From assembly GCA_019751915.1 (NCBI GenBank), contig JAIEMS010000040.1, forward strand, positions 1-64,000: a DNA stretch of 64,000 nucleotides, read 5' to 3'. Numbering within the stretch: the first letter of the stretch is position 1; every line of letters starts with the position of its first letter. The notes beneath the pieces are model-generated. The model did not search any database, was not told the DNA's origin, and saw nothing but the letters and a program-made list of their open reading frames with translations. The translations under genes and the position numbers were made by a program. This document shows, piece after piece, positions 42,845 through 51,247 of this stretch. Source of the stretch: Burkholderiaceae bacterium (GTDB lineage: Bacteria; Pseudomonadota; Gammaproteobacteria; Burkholderiales; Burkholderiaceae_C).

Positions 42845-42892
42845 TTATGGGCTGGGTTTGAGCACAACTGACCCCTGTCAGCGTTGGCAAAA

Positions 42893-42937
42893 TTGCTATC
42901 AAAAAAATAGCTGCTCAGGCATGCTGAGCATGCGCTA
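42893..42937 (+). repeat. 45-nt interspersed element, copy E2
   Basis: TTGCTAT, 7 nt (mostly A), ATAGC, 20 nt, GCGCTA. The second half is part of the long terminator hairpin at 42905-42947. Confidence 0.85.
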
Positions 42938-42947
42938 GCAGCTATTT
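42905..42947. terminator. Bidirectional terminator between dnaB and the PhoH-family gene
   Basis: AAATAGCTGCT (42905-42915) and AGCAGCTATTT (42937-42947) form a perfect 11-bp stem, and the inner palindrome GCATGCTGAGCATGC (42919-42933) extends the structure. A-rich sequence on the left and T-rich on the right give U tracts for both convergent genes. Confidence 0.7.
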
Positions 42948-42974
42948 CTATGTAAAAAATGTCAGAAAGAGGCT

Positions 42975-44801
42975 TTACAGCACATCGCTGGCAAAGTCGG
43001 CCAAGCGCGAGCGCTCACCGCGGGCCAGTGTGATGTGACCGCTGTGCGGCCAGCCCTTGAACCTGTCCACGGCAAAGGTCAGGCCCGAGGAGCCTTCGGT
43101 CAGGTAAGGCGTATCGATCTGCGCCAAATTGCCCATGCAGATGATTTTTGAGCCGGGGCCGGCGCGGGTAATCAGGGTTTTGATCTGCTTGGGCGTGAGG
43201 TTTTGCGCCTCGTCGATGATGACGTACTTGTTCATGAACGTGCGCCCGCGCATGAAGTTCATGCTCTTGATTTTGATGCGACTTTTGATGAGTTCATTGG
43301 TCGCAGCCCGGCCCCATTCGCCAGCATTGCCGCCATCGCCCTTGGCCAAGAATTCGAGGTTATCGTCGAGCGCACCCATCCACGGGCCCATTTTTTCTTC
43401 TTCCGTGCCGGGCAAAAAGCCAATGTCCTCGCCCACGCTGACGGTGGCGCGGGTCATGATGATCTCGGTGTAGCGGCGCTCATCGAGCACCTGCGTCAGG
43501 CCTGCGGCCAGCGCCATCAGCGTTTTGCCGGTGCCTGCGGTGCCTGCGAGGGTGACAAAGTCGATGTCCGGATCCATCAGCAAATTGATGGCGAAGTTTT
43601 GCTCGCGGTTGCGGGTGGTGACACCCCAAACCGCATTTTTGGCGTGGCCGTAGTCTTTCAGCGTCTTGAGGACTGCCGTTTTGTCGCGGATTTCCGTCAC
43701 GCGGGCGTACAGGCTCGGCTCGCCGGGGGCCTCGAAATAGACAAACTGGTTCATTAACAGCTGCGCCACAATCGGCCCGCTGATGCGGTAGAACGTGTGT
43801 GCGCCGCTTTGCCAGCTTTCAATCGCTTTGCCATTGCGGTTCCAAAAGTCTGCCGGCAACGCTAGCAAGCCCGAATACAGCACATCGCCATCGTCGAGCA
43901 CCTTGTCATTTTGGTAATCCTCGGCAGGCAAACCCAGCGCCCGCGCTTTGACGCGCATGTTGATGTCTTTGGACACCAGCACCACCTCGCGCGGCGCGTA
44001 CTGTTTGCGCAGCGCCTCGACCACACCCAAAATCTGGTTGTCGGCCTTGCCTTGGGGCAAGCTGGTGGGCAACTGGTAGTCCAGCGCTGCCGTTTGAAAA
44101 TACAAATTGCCACCGGCACCGCGCTGGCCGGTGGAGTCCAGTTTCAGCCCCTTGCCCATGTCTGCGCCTTGGGCGGCGGCCAGTGCATCGAGTTCGCGGC
44201 TGACTTGGCGGCCATTGCGCGCCACTTCGGTCATGCCTTTTTTGTGCGCGTCCAACTCCTCAAGCACGATCATCGGCAGGTAGATGTCGTGCTCTTCAAA
44301 GCGGAACAGGCTGCTCGGGTCGTGCAGCAGCACATTGGTATCGAGCACAAACAGCTTGGCTGGGCCGGTGCCGTGCGCTTTGCGTGGGCGAGCGCCGTTG
44401 CGTTTGCGCGGTGCCGGTGTTGCTGCTACAGGTGTTGCTGCTACAGGTGTTGGCGCGGCGGATTCCAGCGCTGGATCGGCAACGGTAGCGACCAGAGGCA
44501 AAGTGCTGGCCGGTGTGGACAGCGCAGGCGCAGCAGAAACCACGGGGGCTGCACGGCGTGAGCGCGCGGGCCGGGGCGCTTGGGCCGCTTGCTGCACGAC
44601 CACCGTATCTTGCGGCTCGGTCACACTGGTGGCCGTGCGGGTGTTGCTCTTGCGCGAGCGGGTGCGTGCTGGGGCCGACTCGGGCACGCTGGCGCGGCTG
44701 TCGTTGCTGGGCGCAGCAGCAGCGGCAGGCGTTTTTTGTTGGTAGGCCTCGGGCGCGAGCAAGGCGGCGCGCCGGGTGGGAGCAGGTGGCAAAGGGGGCA
44801 T
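42975..44801 (-). CDS. PIN domain-PhoH family ATPase (PhoH2/YlaK-type)
   Basis: A fusion of a PIN nuclease and a PhoH RNA helicase/ATPase, 608 residues. The first 145 residues are disordered, basic and alanine/proline-rich. The PIN domain (about 148-285) begins FVLDTNVLLHDPSSLFRFEEHD, with acidic residues continuing in LEELDAHKKG and SKDINMRVKA. The PhoH domain has Walker A TLAGTAGTGKTLMAL and Walker B YVIIDEAQNLTPKQIKTLITRAG. Such proteins unwind and cut RNA in the few cases studied. In many relatives it follows a peroxiredoxin gene, as here (bcp lies just upstream). A short tandem duplication encodes TPVAATPVAATPA. Confidence 0.9.
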   Translation of the reverse strand: MPPLPPAPTRRAALLAPEAYQQKTPAAAAAPSNDSRASVPESAPARTRSRKSNTRTATSVTEPQDTVVVQQAAQAPRPARSRRAAPVVSAAPALSTPASTLPLVATVADPALESAAPTPVAATPVAATPAPRKRNGARPRKAHGTGPAKLFVLDTNVLLHDPSSLFRFEEHDIYLPMIVLEELDAHKKGMTEVARNGRQVSRELDALAAAQGADMGKGLKLDSTGQRGAGGNLYFQTAALDYQLPTSLPQGKADNQILGVVEALRKQYAPREVVLVSKDINMRVKARALGLPAEDYQNDKVLDDGDVLYSGLLALPADFWNRNGKAIESWQSGAHTFYRISGPIVAQLLMNQFVYFEAPGEPSLYARVTEIRDKTAVLKTLKDYGHAKNAVWGVTTRNREQNFAINLLMDPDIDFVTLAGTAGTGKTLMALAAGLTQVLDERRYTEIIMTRATVSVGEDIGFLPGTEEEKMGPWMGALDDNLEFLAKGDGGNAGEWGRAATNELIKSRIKIKSMNFMRGRTFMNKYVIIDEAQNLTPKQIKTLITRAGPGSKIICMGNLAQIDTPYLTEGSSGLTFAVDRFKGWPHSGHITLARGERSRLADFASDVL

Positions 44802-44835
44802 GGTGCAAAAGGCCTCGGGTCTGGAGAGGTTCAGA

Positions 44836-44868
44836 AAGCAAAAAGCCGCCTAGAAACCCAGGCGGCTT
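44836..44868 (-). terminator. Intrinsic terminator after the peroxiredoxin gene
   Basis: AAGCCGCC (44843-44850) pairs with GGCGGCTT (44861-44868); read on the minus strand it is followed by TTTTTGCTTTCT. It lies about 105 nt past the peroxiredoxin stop and before the PhoH-family start, separating the two genes. Confidence 0.8.
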
Positions 44869-44973
44869 GGTTGCAATGAGGGAGCGTCGCGGTGTGCAGC
44901 GGCATCGGGCCATTATGCACGGCAGCGATGGCACATGAATGGTGCCCGGGGCGCGGCTCTCGTCGGTGCGGAT

Positions 44974-45459
44974 TTAAGCCGCTTTTTTCAGGGCCTTGAG
45001 TGACTTGACGGCTTTGAGCACTTCTTCCACATGGCCGGGCACCTTCAGGCCGCGCCACTCGTGGGTGAGGATGCCCTCAGCATTGATGAGGAAGGTGCTG
45101 CGCTCAATGCCCTTGACCTTTTTGCCGTACATGATCTTATTTTTGACCACGCCAAACATATGGCACATTTTTTCTTCGGTATCGGCGATCAGCTCAAAGG
45201 GCAGCTCTAGGTTGGCCTTGAACTCATCGTGCGACTTCATGTTGTCGCGCGAGACACCAAAAACGGCTGCACCAATTTTGGCAAAATCTTTGTACTTATC
45301 GCGAAACTGCATAGCCTCAGCCGTGCAGCCGGGCGTGTTGTCTTTGGGGTAGAAGTACAAGACCATGACCTGACCGTGATGAGAGGTGTTGCTCACCTTG
45401 ATTCCGCCGGTCGCGTTGGCTTCAAATTCGGGGAGGGGTTTGTTGACAACGATCGCCAT
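44974..45459 (-). CDS. bcp: Thioredoxin-dependent peroxiredoxin (Bcp/PrxQ family)
   Basis: A cytosolic thiol peroxidase of 161 residues. The peroxidatic cysteine is C45 in YPKDNTPGCTAEAM. In classical Bcp a resolving cysteine follows five residues later; here that place is M50. The only other cysteine I see is C99 in EEKMCHMF, so the enzyme is either 1-Cys or uses an atypical resolving residue. Other motifs are FGVSRDNMKSHDEF, FELIADTEEK and GIERSTFLINAEG. The start has CTCCCGAGAG-like sequence upstream and is well placed. Confidence 0.93.
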   Translation of the reverse strand: MAIVVNKPLPEFEANATGGIKVSNTSHHGQVMVLYFYPKDNTPGCTAEAMQFRDKYKDFAKIGAAVFGVSRDNMKSHDEFKANLELPFELIADTEEKMCHMFGVVKNKIMYGKKVKGIERSTFLINAEGILTHEWRGLKVPGHVEEVLKAVKSLKALKKAA

Positions 45460-45591
45460 ATAACTTCAGTCTCTCGGGAGGTGTGGTCGTCGGAAGCCGG
45501 GGGAGCAGGCGTGTTATTTTTCTTCTCGATGTGGTGGTGCCCCCGACCGCAACCCAGCATTTTACCCCGAAACACCTTACAGGCCCTGTTT

Positions 45592-45966
45592 TCAAGAGGT
45601 TTCCAGAATCAATGCGGCCACCACATTGCGACCTTCGCCTGCCAAAATGTTGTAAGTACGGCAAGCCGCTTGGGTGTCCATGGTCTCGATACCAATGCGC
45701 CGGGCCATCAGCGGTTGTAGCCAAGCAGGGGGAGGAAAGCGGTTGCGTGTGCCGCTACCAAAAATAAAAAGCTCGGCCTCCAAGGCCGCTAACTGAACAA
45801 AATGCGCCGGGGTCAAATCTTCAAACCGGGCACAGGGCCAAGGCATGCGCAGGCCCTGCGCACCCAGCACCAGGCTGGAGCTGATTTTTTCGGCCCCGAC
45901 ACCAATCCAGCCGGGGCCATAGCCGGTGATGCTTTGCGCGCTGGCGCGGTCGGGTTGAAATTTCAT
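45592..45966 (-). CDS. Mth938-like (DUF498/NDUFAF3-type) domain protein
   Basis: A 124-residue protein of the Mth938/DUF498 family. Signatures are ITGYGPGWIGVGAEKISSSLVL, LAALEAELFIFGSGTRNRFPP, IGIETMDTQAACRTYNILAGEGRNVVAALI. A mitochondrial relative (NDUFAF3) assists complex I assembly; the bacterial function is unproven. It is alone on its transcript, divergent from alaA, with 128 bp between starts. Confidence 0.85.
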   Translation of the reverse strand: MKFQPDRASAQSITGYGPGWIGVGAEKISSSLVLGAQGLRMPWPCARFEDLTPAHFVQLAALEAELFIFGSGTRNRFPPPAWLQPLMARRIGIETMDTQAACRTYNILAGEGRNVVAALILETS

Positions 45967-46094
45967 GTGGTGCCCTGACAGAGTGCTGTCGCCAGCCCCG
46001 AACGGGCTGCCGAACTGTGGTCAAATTATAGGTTTCGCCCCGGCGTGCTGCGTCTGGGCAGGCCCCTGACCCCCTACTGCACTTTTGTCAGACC

Positions 46095-47324
46095 ATGAAA
46101 ACCGTCCACAAATCCGCCAAGCTCGCCAACGTCTGCTACGACATCCGGGGCCCCATCATGGACGCGGCCCGGCAAATGGAAGAAGACGGGCACAAAATCA
46201 TCAAGCTCAACATTGGCAATCTGGCCGTGTTTGGCTTTGATGCCCCGGAAGAAATTCAGCAAGACATGATTCGCAACCTGCCCAACTCGGCGGGTTACTC
46301 CGACAGCAAAGGCATCTTTGCTGCGCGCAAGGCGGTCATGCACGAGACGCAAAAGCAGGGCATCAAAGGTGTCACGCTCGAAGATATTTATCTGGGCAAC
46401 GGCGCAAGCGAACTGATCGCTATGGCGACCAATGCGTTGCTAGACACGGGCGATGAGCTGCTGCTGCCTTCGCCCGACTACCCGTTGTGGACGGCTTCTA
46501 CCAGCCTCTCGGGTGGCACGCCAGTGCATTACATCTGCGACGAAGACAACGGCTGGATGCCCAATTTGGACGATATCCGCGCCAAAATCACGCCCCGCAC
46601 CAAGGGTATTGTGGTCATCAACCCGAACAACCCGACCGGCGCTCTGTACTCCGATGCATTGCTCCAAGGCATTATTGCCATTGCCCGCGAACATGGCTTG
46701 GTGATTTTTGCCGATGAGGTTTACGACAAAGTGTTGTACGACGGCGTGAAGCACACGGCGCTGGGCAGTTTGAGCGACGATGTGCTGACACTGACCTTCA
46801 ACTCCCTGTCCAAAAGCTACCGCTCGTGCGGTTACCGCGCTGGCTGGTTGGTGGTCTCGGGCGACAAGCGTCCGGCCAAAGACTACATTGAGGGCCTGAA
46901 CATGCTCTCGAATATGCGTTTGTGCGCCAACGTGCCCGGCCAGTGGGCCATCCAGACGGCGTTGGGGGGCTACCAGAGCATCAACGATTTGGTCTGTGAG
47001 GGCGGGCGTTTGCGCCGCCAGCGCGACTTGGCGCATTCGCTGATTACGGCCATTCCCGGTGTCAGTTGTGTCAAGCCCCAAGCGGCGCTGTATATGTTTC
47101 CGCGCCTCGATCCAGCGGTTTACCCGATCCAAGACGACCAACAGTTCTTTTTAGAGTTGCTACAAGAAACCAAGGTCATGCTGGTGCAAGGCACGGGGTT
47201 TAACTGGCGTGCGCCAGACCATTTCCGGATTGTGTTTTTGCCCCACGAGGCCGATTTGCGCGAGGCCATTGGCCGCGTCGCTAAGTTTCTGGAGCAATAC
47301 CGCAAACGCCACGGCACCGATTGA
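46095..47324 (+). CDS. alaA: Glutamate-pyruvate aminotransferase AlaA
   Basis: A class I PLP aminotransferase of 409 residues that makes alanine from pyruvate and glutamate. Compared from memory with Escherichia coli AlaA it agrees closely along its whole length: KLANVCYDIRGP, KLNIGN, GYSDSKGI, PSPDYPLWTA, INPNNPTGA, and NMLSNMRLCANVPGQWAIQTALGGYQSI. The PLP lysine is K240 in NSLSKSYR. It is followed at 11 nt by the DUF1176 gene and then by hom-thrC, so it may lead an amino-acid synthesis operon. Confidence 0.95.
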   Translation: MKTVHKSAKLANVCYDIRGPIMDAARQMEEDGHKIIKLNIGNLAVFGFDAPEEIQQDMIRNLPNSAGYSDSKGIFAARKAVMHETQKQGIKGVTLEDIYLGNGASELIAMATNALLDTGDELLLPSPDYPLWTASTSLSGGTPVHYICDEDNGWMPNLDDIRAKITPRTKGIVVINPNNPTGALYSDALLQGIIAIAREHGLVIFADEVYDKVLYDGVKHTALGSLSDDVLTLTFNSLSKSYRSCGYRAGWLVVSGDKRPAKDYIEGLNMLSNMRLCANVPGQWAIQTALGGYQSINDLVCEGGRLRRQRDLAHSLITAIPGVSCVKPQAALYMFPRLDPAVYPIQDDQQFFLELLQETKVMLVQGTGFNWRAPDHFRIVFLPHEADLREAIGRVAKFLEQYRKRHGTD

Positions 47325-47335
47325 GGCAGTTTGGT

Positions 47336-48334
47336 ATGGCAGTGCGATCTAAATTCAGTACGTTGGCGCTGGCGCTGTGCTCGGTGGCTGCATGGGCCGC
47401 AGAACCAGCGCCGCCGATCTTTTTCTACAAAGACTGGGAGTTGGCCTGCGACAACACCGGCACCTGCCGGGCTGCGGGTTACCAAAACGAAAATGGCGAC
47501 TCTGAGCCAGTCTCGCTGCTCATCGCCCGTGCTGCCGGAGCCGGGGTCGCACCGACCATGCGCTTGCAGGTGCTGGCCGACAAGCCTTTCAAAGGCCCGT
47601 TAACGTTCACCGTCGGTGCCCTAGAGATCAAGGGACTGCCCGATGACCCAATGCGCGATCTCGAAGCGCGCCACACGCGGGCGCTGTTGCCCGCGTTGCT
47701 CAAGGCAGAAGAAGCCACGGTGCGTGCCGGTGATATGCGCTGGGCGCTGTCTTTGGCGGGACTGAATGCGGTGCTGCTCAAGATGGACGAAGTGCAAGGC
47801 CGTGTCGGTACCGCTGGCGCATTGGTGCGCCGGGGCGATAAGCCTGAGTCGGGGGTCTATCCGGCTTTGCCGGTGCCCGAGGTCAAAGCGCAGCGCTTGG
47901 TAGCGACCCGCCCCAGCGATGCTGCTTTGGGCGCACCCCTTTTTGCCCGTGTTCCCCCGGCAGATTTGGCAGCCTGCAACGACCCCGACCCCCAATTGGT
48001 GCAGGTGTATCGCCTGACCGAGTCAGAGGTGTTGCTGTCGCTGTCGTGCGGCATGGGGGCATACAACGGCTCTAGTTTGCTTTGGCGGGCCAAAGACAAG
48101 CCTCCCTTTGCACCGCAGTTGCTGGACGTCGATGGTGAGTTTGACCCCAGTACGGGCACAGTTCACTCGTCCATGAAAATACGTGGCATTGGCGATTGTT
48201 GGAGCGTTCGCACATGGCAGTTCACCCGGCAAGGCTTTGTGCTGGTGGCCGATACGGCCGATGGTATGTGCCGTGGTTTTTCGGGCGGCGCTTGGGGCTT
48301 GTCGCGCCATGTCGCTAAAGTCATTGCGCCTTGA
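47336..48334 (+). CDS. DUF1176 family exported protein
   Basis: A protein of about 332 residues with a Sec signal peptide (LALALCSVAAWAA) and the DUF1176 features FFYKDWELACDNTGTCRAAGYQ at the N terminus and GIGDCWSVRTWQFTRQGFVLV...MCRGFSGG at the C terminus. Several paired cysteines (CDNTGTC, CW...C) suggest periplasmic disulfides. The function of the family is unknown. The ATG at 47336 is preferred over the TTG at 47321 that overlaps alaA. It lies between alaA and hom, so co-transcription is likely. Confidence 0.8.
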   Translation: MAVRSKFSTLALALCSVAAWAAEPAPPIFFYKDWELACDNTGTCRAAGYQNENGDSEPVSLLIARAAGAGVAPTMRLQVLADKPFKGPLTFTVGALEIKGLPDDPMRDLEARHTRALLPALLKAEEATVRAGDMRWALSLAGLNAVLLKMDEVQGRVGTAGALVRRGDKPESGVYPALPVPEVKAQRLVATRPSDAALGAPLFARVPPADLAACNDPDPQLVQVYRLTESEVLLSLSCGMGAYNGSSLLWRAKDKPPFAPQLLDVDGEFDPSTGTVHSSMKIRGIGDCWSVRTWQFTRQGFVLVADTADGMCRGFSGGAWGLSRHVAKVIAP

Positions 48335-48362
48335 TTCTTTTATCTTTTAGCACTCATTTTTT

Positions 48363-49697
48363 ATGAAACCCATCCAAGTAGGCCTGCTGGGCATCGGTAC
48401 CGTCGGTAGCGGCGTTTTCAACGTTTTGCAACGCAACCAAGAAGAAATTCGCCGCCGCGCCGGTTGTGGCATCGAAATCACGATGGTGGCTGATTTGGAC
48501 GTAGCACGCGCCCAAAGCGTGGTGGGTTCCGATGTGCAGGTGGTCAGCGATGCCCGCGCCGTGATTGCCAACCCTGACATCGACATTGTGGTTGAGTTGA
48601 TTGGCGGCTATGGCATTGCCAAGGCATTGGTGCTCGAAGCCATTGCTGCGGGTAAGCACGTCGTGACGGCCAACAAAGCACTGTTGGCCGTGCATGGCAC
48701 CGAAATCTTTGCTGCGGCATCGGCCAAGGGCGTGATGGTGGCCTTTGAAGCCGCAGTGGCTGGGGGCATCCCGATCATCAAGGCGCTGCGCGAGGGTTTG
48801 ACCGCCAACCGCATCCAATGGCTGGCCGGCATCATCAATGGCACCACCAATTTCATTTTGTCCGAGATGCGCGACAAGGGCTTGGACTTTGATGTGGTGC
48901 TGAAAGAAGCCCAGCGTTTGGGCTACGCCGAGGCCGACCCAACCTTTGATATTGAAGGTGTCGATGCCGCGCACAAGGTTACGTTGATGAGCGCCATTGC
49001 CTTTGGTATTCCGGTGCAGTTCGACAAAGCCTATGTCGAAGGTATCACCAAGCTCGGTGCCACCGACATCAAATACGCCGAACAACTGGGCTACCGCATC
49101 AAGCTGCTGGGCATCAGCAAGCGCACCGACAAGGGCATTGAGCTGCGCGTTCACCCCAGCTTGGTGCCTGCCAAGCGGCTGATCGCCAATGTTGAAGGCG
49201 CTATGAATGCCGTGTTGGTGCAGGGCGATGCCGTTGGTGCCACGCTGTACTACGGCAAGGGCGCAGGTTCTGAACCCACCGCTAGCGCAGTGATTGCCGA
49301 TTTGGTCGATATTGCCCGCTTGCACACCGCCGATGCCCAGCACCGCGTGCCCCACTTGGCATTCCAAGCGCACACCCTCGATGCCGCCATGACCAGCCTG
49401 CCCGTGCTGCCGATGAGCGAAGTCGTGACCAGCTACTACCTGCGCCTGCGCGTGGCCGACCAAGCCGGTGTGCTGGCCCAAGTGACGGGCATTTTGGCCG
49501 GAGCCGGTATCAGCATCGATGCCATGCTGCAGCGTGAGGCCGATGAAGTCGGTGGCGAGGGTTCGACGCAAACCGATCTCATCATCTTGACGCACGACAC
49601 CCGCGAAGGCACTATGAACGATGCCATCGCCCAAATGCAGGCGCTGCCGACGGTGCTGGCTTCGATCACCCGTATCCGCAAAGAGGAGCTGAACTGA
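48363..49697 (+). CDS. hom: Homoserine dehydrogenase Hom
   Basis: Hom, 444 residues, reduces aspartate semialdehyde to homoserine. The N-terminal Rossmann motif is GLLGIGTVGSGVFNVL. VTANKALLAVHG, AAVAGGIPIIKALREGLTANRI and GIINGTTNFILSEM are catalytic-domain signatures with the key lysine and aspartates. The C-terminal ACT domain (LRLRVADQAGVLAQVTGILAGAGISIDAMLQ) implies threonine feedback inhibition. The stop overlaps thrC as TGATG. Confidence 0.97.
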   Translation: MKPIQVGLLGIGTVGSGVFNVLQRNQEEIRRRAGCGIEITMVADLDVARAQSVVGSDVQVVSDARAVIANPDIDIVVELIGGYGIAKALVLEAIAAGKHVVTANKALLAVHGTEIFAAASAKGVMVAFEAAVAGGIPIIKALREGLTANRIQWLAGIINGTTNFILSEMRDKGLDFDVVLKEAQRLGYAEADPTFDIEGVDAAHKVTLMSAIAFGIPVQFDKAYVEGITKLGATDIKYAEQLGYRIKLLGISKRTDKGIELRVHPSLVPAKRLIANVEGAMNAVLVQGDAVGATLYYGKGAGSEPTASAVIADLVDIARLHTADAQHRVPHLAFQAHTLDAAMTSLPVLPMSEVVTSYYLRLRVADQAGVLAQVTGILAGAGISIDAMLQREADEVGGEGSTQTDLIILTHDTREGTMNDAIAQMQALPTVLASITRIRKEELN

Positions 49698-51124
49698 TGC
49701 TTTACCTCTCGACCCGAGGCCACCCCGAGCGCAAGCATTTTTGCGACATTTTGCTCGAGGGTTTGGCCCCCGATGGTGGTTTGTACCTGCCTGAGCACTA
49801 CCCGCAAGTGGACGATGCCACCCTGACGCGCTGGCGCACCGTCTACCATAAACAAGGGTATTCGGAGCTGGCGTTTGAGATTTTGTCGCTGTACATCGAC
49901 GACATTCCGGCTGCCGACCTGAACGCGCTGTGCCACAAAACCTACACCGCTGCCATCTTTGGTACGGGTGAGATCGTGCCGCTGCGCCACCTTGAAAACG
50001 CACTGTGGCTCGAAGCCCTGTCCAATGGCCCGACGCTGGCCTTCAAAGACATGGCGATGCAGCTTTTGGGCAATCTGTTTGAGTACGAACTCAAGCGCCG
50101 GGGCGAGCAGCTCAATATTTTGGGTGCCACCAGTGGCGATACCGGCAGCGCCGCCGAGTACGCCATGCGCGGCAAAGAGGGCGTGCGCGTTTTCATGACC
50201 AGCCCGCACGGTCGCATGAGCGCTTTTCAGCAGGCACAGATGTTCAGCCTGCAAGATGCCAACATCCACAACATTGCCATCGAAGGCGTGTTTGACGATT
50301 GCCAAGACATCGTCAAGGCCGTCAGCAACGACCTTGAGTTCAAGCGCAAATACAAAATCGGCACGGTCAATTCGATCAATTGGGCGCGTTTGCTGGCGCA
50401 GGTGGTTTACTACTTTGCCGGTTATATCCAAGCCACTGAGACCAACGACCAAAAGGTCAGCTTTACGGTGCCGAGTGGCAATTTTGGCAACGTCTGCGCC
50501 GGTCATGTAGCGCGCAGCATGGGTTTGCCCATCGACAAACTGGTCGTTGCTACCAACGAGAACAACGTGCTTGACGAGTTCTTCCGCACCGGGGTTTACC
50601 GTGTTCGCACCAGTGCCGACACCCATGAGACCTCTAGCCCGTCGATGGACATTTCCAAGGCCAGCAATTTTGAGCGTTTCATTTTCGACCTGCTGGGCCG
50701 CGACGGTGCGCGCACCCAAGCGCTGTTTGGCGACACGTTGGCACAACAGGGCCGCTTTGATCTGAGCGCAGACCCCGCCTTTGTGCAGGCTGCGCAGCGC
50801 TACGGTTTTGTCAGTGGTCAGAGCACCCATGCCGACCGTTTGGCCACCATCCGCGAAACCTACCAACGTTTTGGCGTCACCATCGACACCCACACCGCCG
50901 ACGGCGTGAAGGTGGCGCGTGAGCACTTTATTCCCGGCGAACCGATGGTGGTGCTGGAAACGGCGTTGCCCATCAAGTTTGCCGAAACCATTGTCGAGGC
51001 GTTAGGCCACCCGCCTGAACGCCCAGCCAAGTTTGCCGGTATCGAAGACTTGCCCAAGCGGGTACGGGTCATGCCGGCAGATGTGGCGCAAATCAAGGCT
51101 TACATCGCCCAGCACTGCGATTAA
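49697..51124 (+). CDS. thrC: Threonine synthase ThrC
   Basis: ThrC, 475 residues, converts phosphohomoserine to threonine with PLP. The PLP lysine is in NGPTLAFKDMAMQLLGNLFEY, and ILGATSGDTGSAAEYAM is the family motif, with FTVPSGNFGNVCAG binding the PLP phosphate. It is coupled to hom, giving both ends of the homoserine-threonine branch; no thrB (homoserine kinase) is in the window, as is normal in this group where it lies elsewhere. Confidence 0.97.
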   Translation: MLYLSTRGHPERKHFCDILLEGLAPDGGLYLPEHYPQVDDATLTRWRTVYHKQGYSELAFEILSLYIDDIPAADLNALCHKTYTAAIFGTGEIVPLRHLENALWLEALSNGPTLAFKDMAMQLLGNLFEYELKRRGEQLNILGATSGDTGSAAEYAMRGKEGVRVFMTSPHGRMSAFQQAQMFSLQDANIHNIAIEGVFDDCQDIVKAVSNDLEFKRKYKIGTVNSINWARLLAQVVYYFAGYIQATETNDQKVSFTVPSGNFGNVCAGHVARSMGLPIDKLVVATNENNVLDEFFRTGVYRVRTSADTHETSSPSMDISKASNFERFIFDLLGRDGARTQALFGDTLAQQGRFDLSADPAFVQAAQRYGFVSGQSTHADRLATIRETYQRFGVTIDTHTADGVKVAREHFIPGEPMVVLETALPIKFAETIVEALGHPPERPAKFAGIEDLPKRVRVMPADVAQIKAYIAQHCD

Positions 51125-51180
51125 CAGTCCAATAGGCATCTAGCCCATGTCCAGTGGGTATTGGGTGCTCTGTTTTTAAT

Positions 51181-51216
51181 AGCGGCTCCACCGCCAAAAC
51201 TGCCGGTGGAGCCGCT
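51181..51216. other. Strong 13-bp hairpin upstream of moeA
   Basis: AGCGGCTCCACCG (51181-51193) and CGGTGGAGCCGCT (51204-51216) pair perfectly around a 10-nt loop, 31 nt before moeA and 56 nt after thrC. There is no U tract on the plus strand. It may end the hom-thrC transcript in a Rho-assisted way or act in the moeA leader. Confidence 0.6.
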
Positions 51217-51247
51217 CATTCCGGCGCAAACCGCCCCGAAAGACCCC

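Noticed and set aside
51125-51247. Moco riboswitch upstream of moeA
   Set aside because: Only one simple hairpin is visible; the multi-helix layout of that riboswitch is not recognisable.
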